Below, piece by piece: positions 53,393 through 64,000 of a DNA stretch of 64,000 nt. Origin of the DNA: Paulownia fortunei (lineage: Eukaryota; Streptophyta; Magnoliopsida; Lamiales; Paulowniaceae). The position numbers and the translations under genes were made by a program. Each line of letters begins with the position of its first letter. The first letter of the stretch is position 1. The stretch covers positions 6,262,001 to 6,326,000 of the forward strand of contig CM033121.1 of assembly GCA_019321725.1 (NCBI GenBank), written 5' to 3'. The notes under the pieces are model-generated. The model was not told the origin of the DNA, did not search any database, and saw nothing but the letters and a program-made list of their open reading frames with translations.

Positions 53393-54624
53393 GAGTGCTA
53401 CATGAAGTTCTAGCAACAGGCAGCCTCCAAATCTTTAATTATGGAGAGGTCAAACATGATGGGACATTAGGTATACACCATTTTGGTTTACTGTCAATTT
53501 ATTGAAACTGGGGATAAATGAAGAGCTAGTTGACCACAGGGCAATATACAAGTAATCTGAATTTTGATGTGTTAATTCAGCAGCTTTATAATTGTCCTAA
53601 AACCTATAAGTTGAATTTTGCCACCTTGTAGTTAGGGATGGGACGAACCCACTCCAAACCCATTCCGTCAAGATTTTTAAGGTTTTGGACCTGTCAGTCT
53701 GCATTAGATTCGTTTTATAATTTTAATATCAAAAATATATATTTTAAAGTAACATTACTAAATTTATTTAAATTAACATTGCTAAAAAATTTTAAAAATA
53801 TTTATTTTAAAAAAATAATTTTACATAAATATATATAAATTACAATAAATAAATAAAACTAAACGGAACGGGATAAATTTGAAAATAAAAAATTAAGATT
53901 AATTTAAAATTTGTTTATAACTTTAAAAATTTGTTCCAAGTGAAGTAGGCCTAAGTTTGAATTTGGTTATTGTCATTCCTACTTGATGCTGATTTTATCC
54001 AAAGCATATTTGATTTAGATTGTTTTCTAACTATATGGCTATTTGAAGAATTAGTTAAAAAAGTAATTCAAAATAATCAATTTTTCAAAATCTTTTGGTT
54101 TTCTCTAGCCAAAACTGATATCAGCGAAGATTGTGATTTCTCTGCTTCAACATATTAGTAAATGATGTATTTTCCAAGGAGAAAACTTCCAAAACATTTG
54201 CTTTTCCAATAAGCAACATTTTACGACTTAACCAAACAATCCACTTAATTAACAAGACCAACTTTTGCTTCTGTCGCACTTTATTTATCTTTTAAGGGTA
54301 CCACGCGAAAAATACAAAAAGGTTTTGAATAGATCAATTGCAAGCCCAGAATCACCATCAAGTGGTGCATCGATTCTCTTTATAGCAAACACTAATGTAC
54401 TAAAAATAGTCCATCCATAGGCAGATTTCACTGAGAGAAGATTAGATATTTCCATTAGGGAATTCACTTTTACAAGGCAAATGTTCATACATATAGTTTT
54501 CGGGATAACATGCCAGAAAAACTTCCAGCCTACTTGGTTATAATGGGAAGGTAAGGGAAAAAAGAGCAACGGGAAAATCCATAGAGAAGAACAAATGGGC
54601 AAACTGCTTCTGACATTGCATGTT
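53393..54624. other. convergent spacer between GCS1 and NUP54
   Basis: Holds the 3' UTRs of the two convergent genes and a dispersed-repeat copy at 53632-53982. No further gene. Confidence 0.6.
53632..53982 (+). repeat. dispersed repeat family, copy 4
   Basis: Starts TTAGGGATGGGACGAACCC and ends TTGTCATTCCTA, whose reverse complement TAGGAATGACAA resembles the start. The core includes TTTTATAATTTTAATATC and an ATAAATATATATAAATT tract. Confidence 0.65.
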
Positions 54625-56031
54625 CTAGTCTTCTGCCATTTCTGTATCCACGGTCATTATGATTTCCATATCTCGCATGTCTCGCTTCAGCACATTGCCA
54701 AGTCTAGCAATAGCCTCAGTCTGCCGTTGCAAGACCTATTATGCAAACAGACAGAAAAAAGAAACATGAAAAATGAGAACTAACAAGATCAACACTGCTC
54801 AGTCTATCAGAAACAATCAGCATTCAGCAGTAAATAGGGATGGAAACTGAGAGAGAAAAGAGGTGGCACAAATATCCAGTAAATAAAGCCAGTTGAACCA
54901 AAATGCCAGAGAAAGCACCTTGAAGTCATCTAATGACTTTGATCCTATTTTTTATATTTTAACATCAATAGAAGAGTGGAATATCGTTTTACTGATAACA
55001 AACTTATTCTGCATTTGCAACACGATATTGAAAGGAGAAAACATGGTGGAAAAGCTTGCATCTTTTTTAAGATGTTTCTAAGCATGTTACCATATTTATT
55101 ATTAAATGATGGAAATGAGACAAGTCTCAATAATATAAAATCAGTTTCACTTGTACCTCCTGCATGTCAGCTAGACTTTGTTCGTGAATTTTGGTTGATC
55201 CTGGCAGATAAATCGAGCCACCATTTAGCCCATCTGCTTGAAGGCGAGATAGTGTGAGCAGATTCTGAACCCGTCTAGAAAGTTCTGCTCCAGATCCTTT
55301 TAACTGCAAGATGTGGAGTATTTGTCATTCATGTCCTTCGTCACGTTTCAAAAGAGACAGCATTCGGTAAAAGCTAACCTGTCTTGTTATTGCAGCCAAC
55401 TTCTCTGCTAATTCTACTTCTCCTTTCATCAAAGGTAATCGACTGCCTTTAACCTCCAGTGCCTCTATTATTCTCATTATCTGTGTACCATATCACATAC
55501 AAAAATTAATAACAGGAGGATGATATGAAGTAGAAATAATAAATTGTAATTGTAAGCTAGCTCATGCTGGCCCATTCATCCTAGAGAAAAATCATAATCA
55601 CCCAGCAATGACTTTCTACCAAGCAAACCAGTAGCAGGGTGTAGAAGTGCCTTCCCCCAACCTATTTCACACTAACCTTGTGTTTGTTTATTTAGAATTG
55701 AGTCTCAAAATTAGAATTCATGAGAAACCCATTCAAATTTGAATGAAGAATCTCTAATTCCAATTTCAAGACTTCAATTTGTTGATACAAATGTCTCTGA
55801 ATTTTAATAGCTTATCATGGTAAACAGACCAGACCATAGACAAGCCATTTTCTGGCAAAATAAAATTACAATTAAATGTAGAGAGCTAAATGAAATTCAC
55901 ACCCTTAAAAGGCGCCTTTGAAGGCCTTGCTCTTTCTGTTGCATCCTTTGAATCCACGGAAGTGTGTCAGCTTGAAAATGCCTTTGGAGCTGCACTAAGA
56001 AAATGCCAAAAGGGTATCTGTTGAATCACAG

Positions 56032-56065
<34 letters not shown>

Positions 56066-56083
56066 ACACACACATATATCTGC

Positions 56084-56119
<36 letters not shown>

Positions 56120-58778
56120 TCACCATCTTTACATTGCTCTGAGTCATCCTCAGTCTCTCAGAATCTGAGAGTATGACTTCATCTTGAAGCTACACAAACC
56201 ATATTGGGAACATCATCATAAACTTATCACAAATTATAAGCACAACATAATTGTTCACAGGCACAACCTTTATTGATCTTATAAATATCAGATTCGGACA
56301 TTTCCTTGAATTGTGTGGTTTTCATCGAAACTCGACTAATATAATAGAAGTTAAAATTTTAAACTAGAAACAAGCCATGCGTCTATAGCAAAATTAGATT
56401 TTTATCAGAAAGCAGGATCTAGCTTGACAGCATCACTGATACACATGAAAAAAGAGTTTAAAATGATGCGTATGCCTCATCACAAGTTAAAATTGACATG
56501 CCAGTTGCATACCCAAATTCACCCCGGGTGGTAATTTTATTCCGGTAATTCAATTCTTTTTTCCTCATCAGGCCACTTTGGCATTCACGAAACTTCCCAA
56601 AAGCAAAAGTTTCTACTATAATTGCATCATAAGAGATTAAACTTTGTTGCATGCTGAGGAGTTATCAAGCTCACAACTTTATACTTAACATAATAATACA
56701 AAATGCCATACACCTTTCTCCAGTTGAATTTGTTTAGCATACACATATATAGTCATTACGAATTGCATTTCCCCCACTGATACCAAACTCCATGCTTATA
56801 CTATCATCCCTTCATCTACTCCCAAGATGTTGATTACAGGTTATTAACAATTGACTCACAAAAAATTCATCATAGAATGGACAGGGCTGGCAATCTCTCA
56901 CAATGATAAAGAATATGATCGTGAATGCCAATGGAAATATCTGCCCAGACTAGGGGTACAATGTATCCAATAAACACCTACTGTGTAGACATATGACAGA
57001 CAAAGCTGACTATGCATGGTGGCTCTCATAAAAGCAAAATAAAATATACTCCCCAAGGTTCAATGAAATATTATAAGGTTTTGGCATTTAAATTTGGAAA
57101 ATAAAAAATCCTTCAAAAAGCAAGAGTGATAGTGCACGACCTGCCAGACTTCCTCTCAATACCAGATAAAGAATTTAACTAATCAAACTTTCTTGTACCT
57201 TGAGACGCTGGGAAAGATCTTTAAACCCCTGCACAAGTTGGGGCCACAAACGTTCTCTTTTGGAACTTTCCATGCCTTCTAGCTTTGCTATAGCCTCTGC
57301 CCACATAATCTGCCAGTCCAAACTATTTTACCAGACTTACAAAATAGCCTCTAAAAGTAAATTTATAATTGAAATAGTAGCAATACCAATAATGCAAGTC
57401 AAAATGACTACACTCAACTCACATCTGATACACCAGCAGGCTTTGTCCTGTAATGAGGTTCAGTCACACTAAACAACAGATGCTGCAATCAACAAAAACT
57501 CTTGATGAACATCCAAGCGAAAAAGAATGCACGCCACAAATTGAATCTATCTGAATAGCTAGATACAAATTGGTTGAATTGAATTGTAATTTGTAAAAAA
57601 ATCAATAGCATACTTGAAAAGCACTTTTATAATTCCAACTTCCAGGCTATAAATATTTCCATAAAACCTAAAAGAGTCCAATTTATTTCTAAGCTAATTA
57701 ATTCCTCATCCTTCCTAATTTCACGCAACAGAATCAAATGCAGTCTTCCAAAAGTGAACAAGCTCAATTTTGGAGCAAGAGTTTCATCCAGAACTAGATC
57801 TAGAAATCTAGCCCTACTACTTCAGATTCAGCAAGATATTGATTGTTAGAAACTCATTGAACTCCATTTGTTAACGTAACATACAAACCTTGAAGCCCTA
57901 TTTTGACAACTTTTTAAGCTCAAAGCTAGATATGAAAAAATATCAAACAACTCTAGAAGTTCATTCAAGTCTAGTTCATTTAACAACTAAACCAAGCCCA
58001 AACACAGTCCCAAGCTTGATAACAAATTTCAATCAAGCTTTAATAGAATGCTGCTTAGCTCAACCCAATGCATTCACATCCCCACTTAAAACAGCCAATG
58101 AGCTAATTCAAGCACTAACTTAGTTAATGTCAGAAATATTTCTGAATTTCACAAAACTATTAGACAAAGAAAAATTAATTACCAATTTAATTGCATAGCA
58201 AATAAAATCAGATATCTTCCAGTATTTCCCCCCCCCAAAAAAAAAACAATGTCGAAAAATCAAACCTTAAATGCATACTTAAGGTTCCCAGGCTCCTCCT
58301 TATACGCATCCACAATCGCCTACAAAAAACAACATGAAGAGTTCCAATTAAACCAAACTTAGGATTCAAACAATTAAAATAATATAAAAATCAAAAGAAA
58401 AAAAATTCTCACTTGAACGTCACGGTCGGCCAGAGAAAATGGGAGAGGAGCAACTGGGGCCATCTGAGTAGTCAACTGCGAATTCACAAAATTCGTCGCA
58501 GGCGGAGCATTGTTAAAAGGAGTCACTTGCGCTTGCGATGCGGCATTAAATGGCGTCGTAAAGCCGAACGGGCTTTGCTGTTGTTGAGGCTGAGGTGTCT
58601 GAAACAGCGACGGGGTTTGCTGCTGCTGCTGCTGTTGCTGTTGCTGCTGGGGTTGGGATTGTTGTGAAAAGGGTGTCGAAAAGAGTGAGGTGCCGAATGA
58701 CGGAGTTGAAGGCGTACCGAAGGCTGGGGTGGAGGAAGGAGTGGCGAAGGCGGAGGAGGAGGGTTGAGCTCCGAACAT
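54625..58778 (-). CDS. NUP54: nuclear pore complex protein NUP54
   Basis: Nine exons on the minus strand: 58778-58413, 58319-58266, 57482-57423, 57309-57199, 56189-56124, 55989-55903, 55480-55379, 55303-55157 and 54735-54625. All are in phase 0, giving 367 intact residues. The N-terminal 110 residues are an FG-type region rich in FGTP, Gln (a run of 11), Pro and Ser. The conserved block is LADRDVQAIVDAYK. The rest is the alpha-helical NUP54 domain with coiled-coil segments (KMLQRHFQADTLP, QQKEQGLQRRLLRIMRIIE) and the C-terminal AELSRRV and YLPGSTKIHEQSLADMQEV motifs. NUP54 works with NUP62 and NUP58 in the central channel that mediates nucleocytoplasmic transport. The ATG at 58778 is chosen because the frame upstream has no ATG. 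Confidence 0.96.
56035..56119. repeat. compound microsatellite (GA)n-(CA)n-(TA)n-(GA)n in a NUP54 intron
   Basis: About 14 GA units, 6 CA units, a TA-rich middle and about 12 GA units. The array ends four bases from the exon-5 splice donor on the minus strand, so the intron begins GTGATCTCTCTCT. Confidence 0.95.
57483..58265 (-). other. NUP54 intron 2 (longest-but-one intron)
   Basis: Intron between NUP54 exons 2 and 3. An open frame of 77 codons on the plus strand (57890-58123) lies inside but has no recognisable similarity. The words CTCAAAGCTAG, TTCAAGTCTAG and AAGCTTGA suggest an old dispersed repeat. Confidence 0.5.
58618..58650 (-). repeat. CAG/CAA repeat encoding 11 glutamines in NUP54
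   Basis: Mixed CAG and CAA codons code for an uninterrupted Gln run within the FG-region. The CAA interruptions would limit slippage. A second, shorter Gln-rich patch follows after TPSLFQTPQP. Confidence 0.9.
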
Positions 58779-58920
58779 TTTTGGGTGGTGGCGGAACCCT
58801 AGATTTAGAAATTGGGGATTTCTGAGTGGAGGGTTTAGTACTGCTGTTGCCGCCAATTTCTTTCTGGACGGGCGCTGACGCTGTACTAAAATAGCTTTGA
58901 ATTAGTTCTAATGTTTTCAT

Positions 58921-59329
58921 AGGCTTTTAAATTTTTTTTCATGGTAGGGTTTAAAGTTGTTTTATTATATTGTTTTTCTTACTGTGCTATGAGTATGTTT
59001 AAAATTCATAATTTGATCCTTAAAAAAATGTCTGCTATTAGTTAAAAAGAATTATGAAATATGGAGGAAAACGATTATTTTCTTTATAATTAGTCACTTG
59101 TGTAAAAAAGGTAATATGAGAAAGATATTAATAAAATATACTGTAAAAATCTTTTAGTATTATACAACTCATTAGGAGAATTAAACACATTAAAGGGTAC
59201 AAGAATTATACAAATTAAAGGATATAGTGCGATTATTATTTTTTTTTTTAATCGATAAATACACTGTATCATTCAATAATAAACGTACGCTCACAAGAAT
59301 TTTTTAAATATTATTTCCTTTTCTGATTT
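58921..59329. other. NUP54 upstream region
   Basis: AT-rich. It should hold the NUP54 promoter on the minus strand. No sharp TATA or other motif is claimed, and no gene is seen. Confidence 0.5.
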
Positions 59330-61400
59330 CCATCAAAGAGCATTGTGCTACTTGAGCATGAGAGAATTTTAGTCGGAAGACTTTCCGACTCCTCTAATGC
59401 ATGTTCGTGTTGCAGATTGAGGCCCAATGAAAAATTGACATCGAGAACCATCCACATTATTGGCGCCTTGTGGGAAAGCAGCATGAACATTGAGGATGCA
59501 GACTAGATCTTGGCAAGGCAAGTCCCCGAAAGGCAACATAATGGCAACCAAGGAGGAGAGCCCTAACTGAGTTAGAACAGAGTTGTAGATTCTCCTCTAA
59601 AGGATCAGTTATCTCCGCTTGTGGGGGCATTGCTTGACGGGGGCATTGCTTGACGAGCAACCGCCTAGATTCATAGTATGGACAATGATAGATGACGCTT
59701 CTGTCCGTATTGTAAAAAGCGCAGTAGCTTAGTACATAGCAAAGCATCCACCTCAGCCTCCTGGCCAAGGCACAGAGATATCCCCGACCCCTCGAGGACT
59801 CTGAGCAAAGGCCGAAGAGCCTGGAGAAGGTTAGCAGTCGAGCTTCCCTCCCGAGTGACCACAGGAGAACCTTACGATAAAGGACTCCAGTAGAGAGGAC
59901 TTGAACTAAAAGAACGAAAAGAATGTAAGGCACACATATGTACCCTTCTACCATCAGATATCATAGATAATTAAGCACAGAGGAATACCAACCCATGCTT
60001 TTCGCAGTGGCACCCCTAAGCACATCCCATTTGCTCATAATATATTGGCAAAAGTACTGCAACCAGAGGCCCAAATTCCCCACTTGAGCGAGTACAAAGG
60101 AATCAGAGACCCCAAGAGCATCTGGATAAATTTAATCTGAAGATGAATCTATATGATATAATTGATGTCGCCTACTGCAAGATCTTTCGCACTACATTAA
60201 CAGTAAAGCTATAACATGGTCCAACCAGCTGTCCACTGACACTATTATCATTCTGAGCAAGTAATTGAACGTTTTTTGCACCACTTCTCTATCAATGGTA
60301 TTTGAAAACTGCTTCTTACTTATCATGATATCTCAAAGAGAGCATGAGACTTTGAGAGAATATGCCTGGAGATTTTCTAAAGCAGAATTGGAAGTTCCCT
60401 ACATCATATTATGACATGCTCTCCAACATTATGTAACAAAATTTCATAAAAGGGAGCTTCAATCAATAGTAGGGAAGCCTCCTAAAACCCTTAAGAGGAA
60501 CTCCTAGCACGAGTTGAGAAATACATCAAGATTGAAGAGGATGCTTGAGTTAAACCAGAAATGATAGGAAAAAGGATAGGCAAAGAAGAGGAAATACATG
60601 ACGCTTGCAAGAAGAAGAATGGTGGAAATGAGCTCTTCAACGAACTGAGGGCTGAAATTCTCGTAGTAACAAATCAACAAAGGCTTGCTAATGGCCTGAA
60701 AGAATGAGGAGAAACCCGAGGCAGAAGTCAGACAAATATTGCAGACTTCGTAGTGATAGAAGGCACAATATTGAAGACTGCCACCATCTCAAAAATGAGA
60801 TGGAAAATCTAATCCGACAAGGGCACTCAAAAGAATTCGCGGATCATACGGGAAAAGCTTTACATCTGCACAACCAAAGATAGGGGCACCCCCAATCACA
60901 AAACCACCGACGCGAGCAAGGAGAGGGGTCAGTCAAGGTGTAGACCCGAGGAATATAATCTCCCACAGCAAAGGTGATAGACATCATCTCCGGAGGCCAA
61001 GCAGGAGGAGACTTGGCAAATTCAAGAACAGCCCTCCTCAGACCACCAAAAGTTGTCGCTTCATATAATAATGTTCTAGTAATCTCCGCTACAATATCAA
61101 ATTCTTGAGTCAAGAAGATATATTGTAGATAGTGAAAGTTCTGCGGATATTATGTTTTACAATGCCTTCACTCAGCTTGGAATTGATAATGCACAATTGC
61201 AGAATGTCAATACCCCATTTAGCAGGGAATGGCAGAACTCCTCAAGTTATATTACCACTTTCGCTGGACCCAAGGTGGACTACTATAACGATAATTGGTA
61301 TGCTGAGTACAAAGAGTTTATAATGAATGACAATAAGGAAATTGATGATCCGACGATAATATTTTCTATGTTTGGTATGTATAAGAAATGAGAAATAAAT
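59330..61400 (+). mobile_element. decayed Ty3/gypsy retroelement: PBS, gag, zinc-knuckle-like region, protease
   Basis: ATTGGCGCCTTGTGGGAA at about 59459-59476 resembles the primer-binding region just after the 5' LTR of Tat-like gypsy elements. A gag-like ATG lies at 59539. Gag blocks follow in shifting frames: YKGIRDPK (about 60090), EHLDKFNLKMNLYD, REHETLREYAWRFSKAELEVP (about 60340-60400) and ARVEKYIKIEEDA (about 60510-60545). A DCHHLKNEMENLIRQGHSKEF block lies at about 60780-60840, then ISGGQAGGD at about 60985-61015. The protease region VDS.SSADIMFYNAF is at about 61117-61165. Many stops and frameshifts occur, and no reverse transcriptase or integrase follows. The LTR boundaries are uncertain. 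Non-functional remnant; plus-strand orientation. Confidence 0.85.
59622..59653. repeat. 16-bp tandem duplication in the gypsy leader
   Basis: GGGGGCATTGCTTGAC occurs twice head to tail. Confidence 0.9.
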
Positions 61401-64000
61401 AGAATTATTATTTTTTGCTTAATTCCATAATTTATAATTAGAAATAAATAGTAAAATTGAAATAAAATTATTAATAATAATCAAATTACCCTTATGAAGA
61501 AAAAATTTAAAATGTAATTTTCATTCACTATATTATGTATAAATGGGTTTGTTATAATTTATTCGGTGTTAAATATATATATATATATACACACACATAA
61601 TTATAGATAAAATCTTTTACTTGTATAAATTATTTTTTTATAAAATAATAAACAAATAAAGACCTAACAAATAAAATCAATGTACATCCTCATTTTTCTT
61701 GGCCAAGGATTTTTTTATGCTGATTTAGTTTTACTAGGGATAGGGTGACAATGGATCAGGTTTGTGGTGGGTTTGTCAAAATTCGAGACTTGATCAATCA
61801 AAATTTTTATGGATCGGACGTAGACTCGCCTCAAACTCGAGACCCAGATGGATTGGATTCATTAAACCTGCTTTATAATTTTAAAAATATTAAAAAATAA
61901 AATTATATCACCATATCTTTATAAATATGATAATATAATGTTATTAACAATAACTAATTATTCATAAATTTATATGTGCATACTTTAGTTTTGAAAAAAT
62001 TAAAATTTAAAAAATATTTGTTACTTTCATTTATAAGAGTATTATATTCATATATTATATGTAAGTACATATGTAATATACACATTTTTCATATATATAA
62101 ATATATTACACAAATATATACATAACAATATATATATATATATATATATATACATACTTTAAACTGGTCGGGTAGGCGTTTGAAAACTAAAAGCCAAGAG
62201 TCTTTCCACATAAGGGTGACCATAGTATGGTTTGTATTTTTTTTTTAATTTTAATTAATTTCAAATTGTGATTATGTTAACTAAAATCAGAGGTGTAGTT
62301 TCCCACGGTTTGACTAATTTTAATCAACAAAGAAAAAAACAATCATGTAAAAATTTAAAAAAAAAGTACTTTTTCAAGATATTAGCAAAATATTTATATT
62401 GACATAAAAAGATTATATGAGCAATAACAATGAAGAGTTTTTAAACTAAAAAAATGTAATGATTTAGTTTTCAGAATTACAAAAGCTACGACATATAGTC
62501 CAAATTGCATTGTATAAATAAAATGAGATACAATAATAATTAAGACCAAGTTAATTACAGCAAACATTCATTATTATATTAACAATTCAGAAGGATATGA
62601 TACAAACATTCAGTATATATGAATTGGCTTATAACAATTAAAATGAAAAGGACAAATATTAGATATGATATTTCCTTGAAGGATGATACATGTACAGAAT
62701 CGAATTTTACAAGTAAACCTGCATTAGACATAGAATCCTGCTTATTATGTTTTTTCTTGTCAATTGTCTTATCTATATAATTTTCAAACTCTGCTCTCTC
62801 TTACATTTTTCGATCCATATGATGATTCTGAACTTGTAAACTTGCAACTTTTGGGCTCAACAAATTCTTTGAATTCTCACTACTCAAACCTTGGCCTTTG
62901 CTTGCATCTTCCTCCCTTGTTCTCCTATTCTCCAAATCAATGTCCAAATCTAAATGCCACTCAAACCTATTTGATCCGTGCTCTAAAACCTCTTTACTTT
63001 AAAGATCGTTTAGTGCAAAAACTTCAGCTCATTTGATATACTCTCTTCGTTCGCTCAAATTCATAATATATAGATCGTAATATGTGAAACAAAGAAAATA
63101 GTATAAAAATTCTCAATCTTTCAAAGTGCAAAAATAATAAATTTATTTGAATGTACAAACATTGTATACATAATCTTTTTATCAGTACATCTCAAAAAAT
63201 ACAAAGTGAAAAAGATACTTATTTTTTTTCTTTTTTTTTGCAAAAAGAAATAACAATAGATTTGCATATTTGAATATATTTCAACTTTTAATAAGACTTG
63301 TATCGGATGAGAGAGAAGAAATGCATGGTGGCAGAGCTGAGAAACCTGAGGAGCTTTTGTGTTTCGACTTCTTCTTAGAGTATGAAATGAGTTTAATGAA
63401 GTTGTTGATGGTGAGGGGAGGCCTTAAGCTTGATAGTTGAGAGAAAAGAAGGGTGGGAGACTGATTGATAATGAGAGATGAAGGCTAGGGTTTATTTCAG
63501 TTAATCAATAGTCATTTAATAAAATATAGATAACAAAACTGAACTTATAAATTAAGGGTGGTGATGCAGTGTGGTTTTCACTTGATTTTTTAAATTGTGG
63601 TTTCGTAACAAATTGACAATAATGGTACGATTCGAAACTCACTTTAAATGAAGTGAATTTGAAGCAGGTTCAGTTTTACTTGAACATATTGTTATATTTA
63701 ATTAGGAATGAGTTCGGGTGAGTCCGCCCAACTTGGGGTGAATTTTCAAACTACAAATGGGTCTTGAACAAGTTTTGAGTTTTAGTTTTCAAGATTTCTT
63801 GTGTGTATCACACGTGTGTGTGTGTGTGTAATATGTGCATGTTAAAACATAAGTATTAAATACATATAAAAGTAACAAATATATTTAAAATATTAAAAAT
63901 TTTAAAAAATTGAACATGTACATATAATTTTTTAAATAATTAATTCTTTGTTAATAACATTATTCTCTCATGGTTAGAAAGTTATGGACACTATTTCTTT
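61401..64000. other. AT-rich intergenic DNA
   Basis: No gene firmly supported. It contains a repeat-family copy at about 61733-62000, (TA)n at 62132-62152, a leader-like CT-rich (minus-strand) stretch at 63290-63500 and a GT-rich run at 63813-63829. Near 63705 a GTTCGGGTGAGTCCGCCC motif resembles the end of the dispersed-repeat family. Confidence 0.5.
61733..62000 (+). repeat. dispersed repeat family, copy 5
   Basis: Begins TAGGGATAGGGTGACAATGG and carries the shared TTTATAATTTTAAAAATATT core. The right end is not clear because it grades into AT repeats. Confidence 0.6.

Noticed and set aside
55680..55830. possible MITE in a NUP54 intron
   Set aside because: The ends share only a TGTTTA-type word. 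The inverted match is too weak to call.
58779..58856. extended NUP54 start
   Set aside because: The frame is open upstream of 58778 but has no ATG there, and homologues start at the FG-rich MFG motif.
59457..59954. 165-codon minus-strand frame
   Set aside because: Lies antisense to the leader and gag start of the gypsy remnant. The plus strand carries the recognisable element signals.

Overview
This window is nuclear genomic DNA from a flowering plant, almost certainly a eudicot. The genes have many introns with GT-AG borders and plant-type protein families. The spaces between genes are very AT-rich and hold MITE-like elements, microsatellites and one decayed Ty3/gypsy retroelement. There are two nuclear-type tRNA genes. 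I cannot name the species.

Layout. 1-2378 (+): 3' end of a gar2-related/DIL-like plant gene, five exons. 5773-7405 (+): an uncharacterised plant protein whose first exon lies upstream of its long open frame. 8899-10644 (+): BCS1-like AAA ATPase, two exons. 10756-10828 (-): tRNA-Lys(CUU). 11603-15693 (-): a U-box/ARM ubiquitin ligase of the PUB6/PUB7/PUB45 group, five coding exons, with a one-base frameshift. 16.6-27.1 kb: gene-free AT-rich DNA. 27129-27211 (+): tRNA-Leu(UAA). 30183-32465 (+): 40S ribosomal protein SA (uS2), five exons, with telo-box and site II promoter motifs. 32.7-39.8 kb: gene-poor, with a minisatellite and a MITE. 39824-40543 (+): truncated, intronless WAT1-related transporter copy. 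42941-53392 (+): glucosidase I (GCS1, GH63), 22 exons over 10.4 kb, with two one-base frameshifts. 54625-58778 (-): nucleoporin NUP54, nine exons, convergent with GCS1. About 59.33-61.4 kb (+): remnant of a Ty3/gypsy element (PBS-like site, gag, zinc-knuckle-like region, protease). 61.4-64 kb: AT-rich, no clear gene.

The genes are unrelated housekeeping genes (translation, ER glycan trimming, nuclear pore, ubiquitination), not an operon or a single system. From memory, the PUB6-type, glucosidase I and NUP54 genes are also neighbours on Arabidopsis chromosome 1 (AT1G24310-AT1G24330), so part of this order is probably ancestral. I found no evidence of a new biological system. The most useful observations are corrected gene models, three single-base losses in short homopolymer runs within otherwise conserved genes (possibly sequence errors), several recent tandem duplications, and structured non-coding elements.
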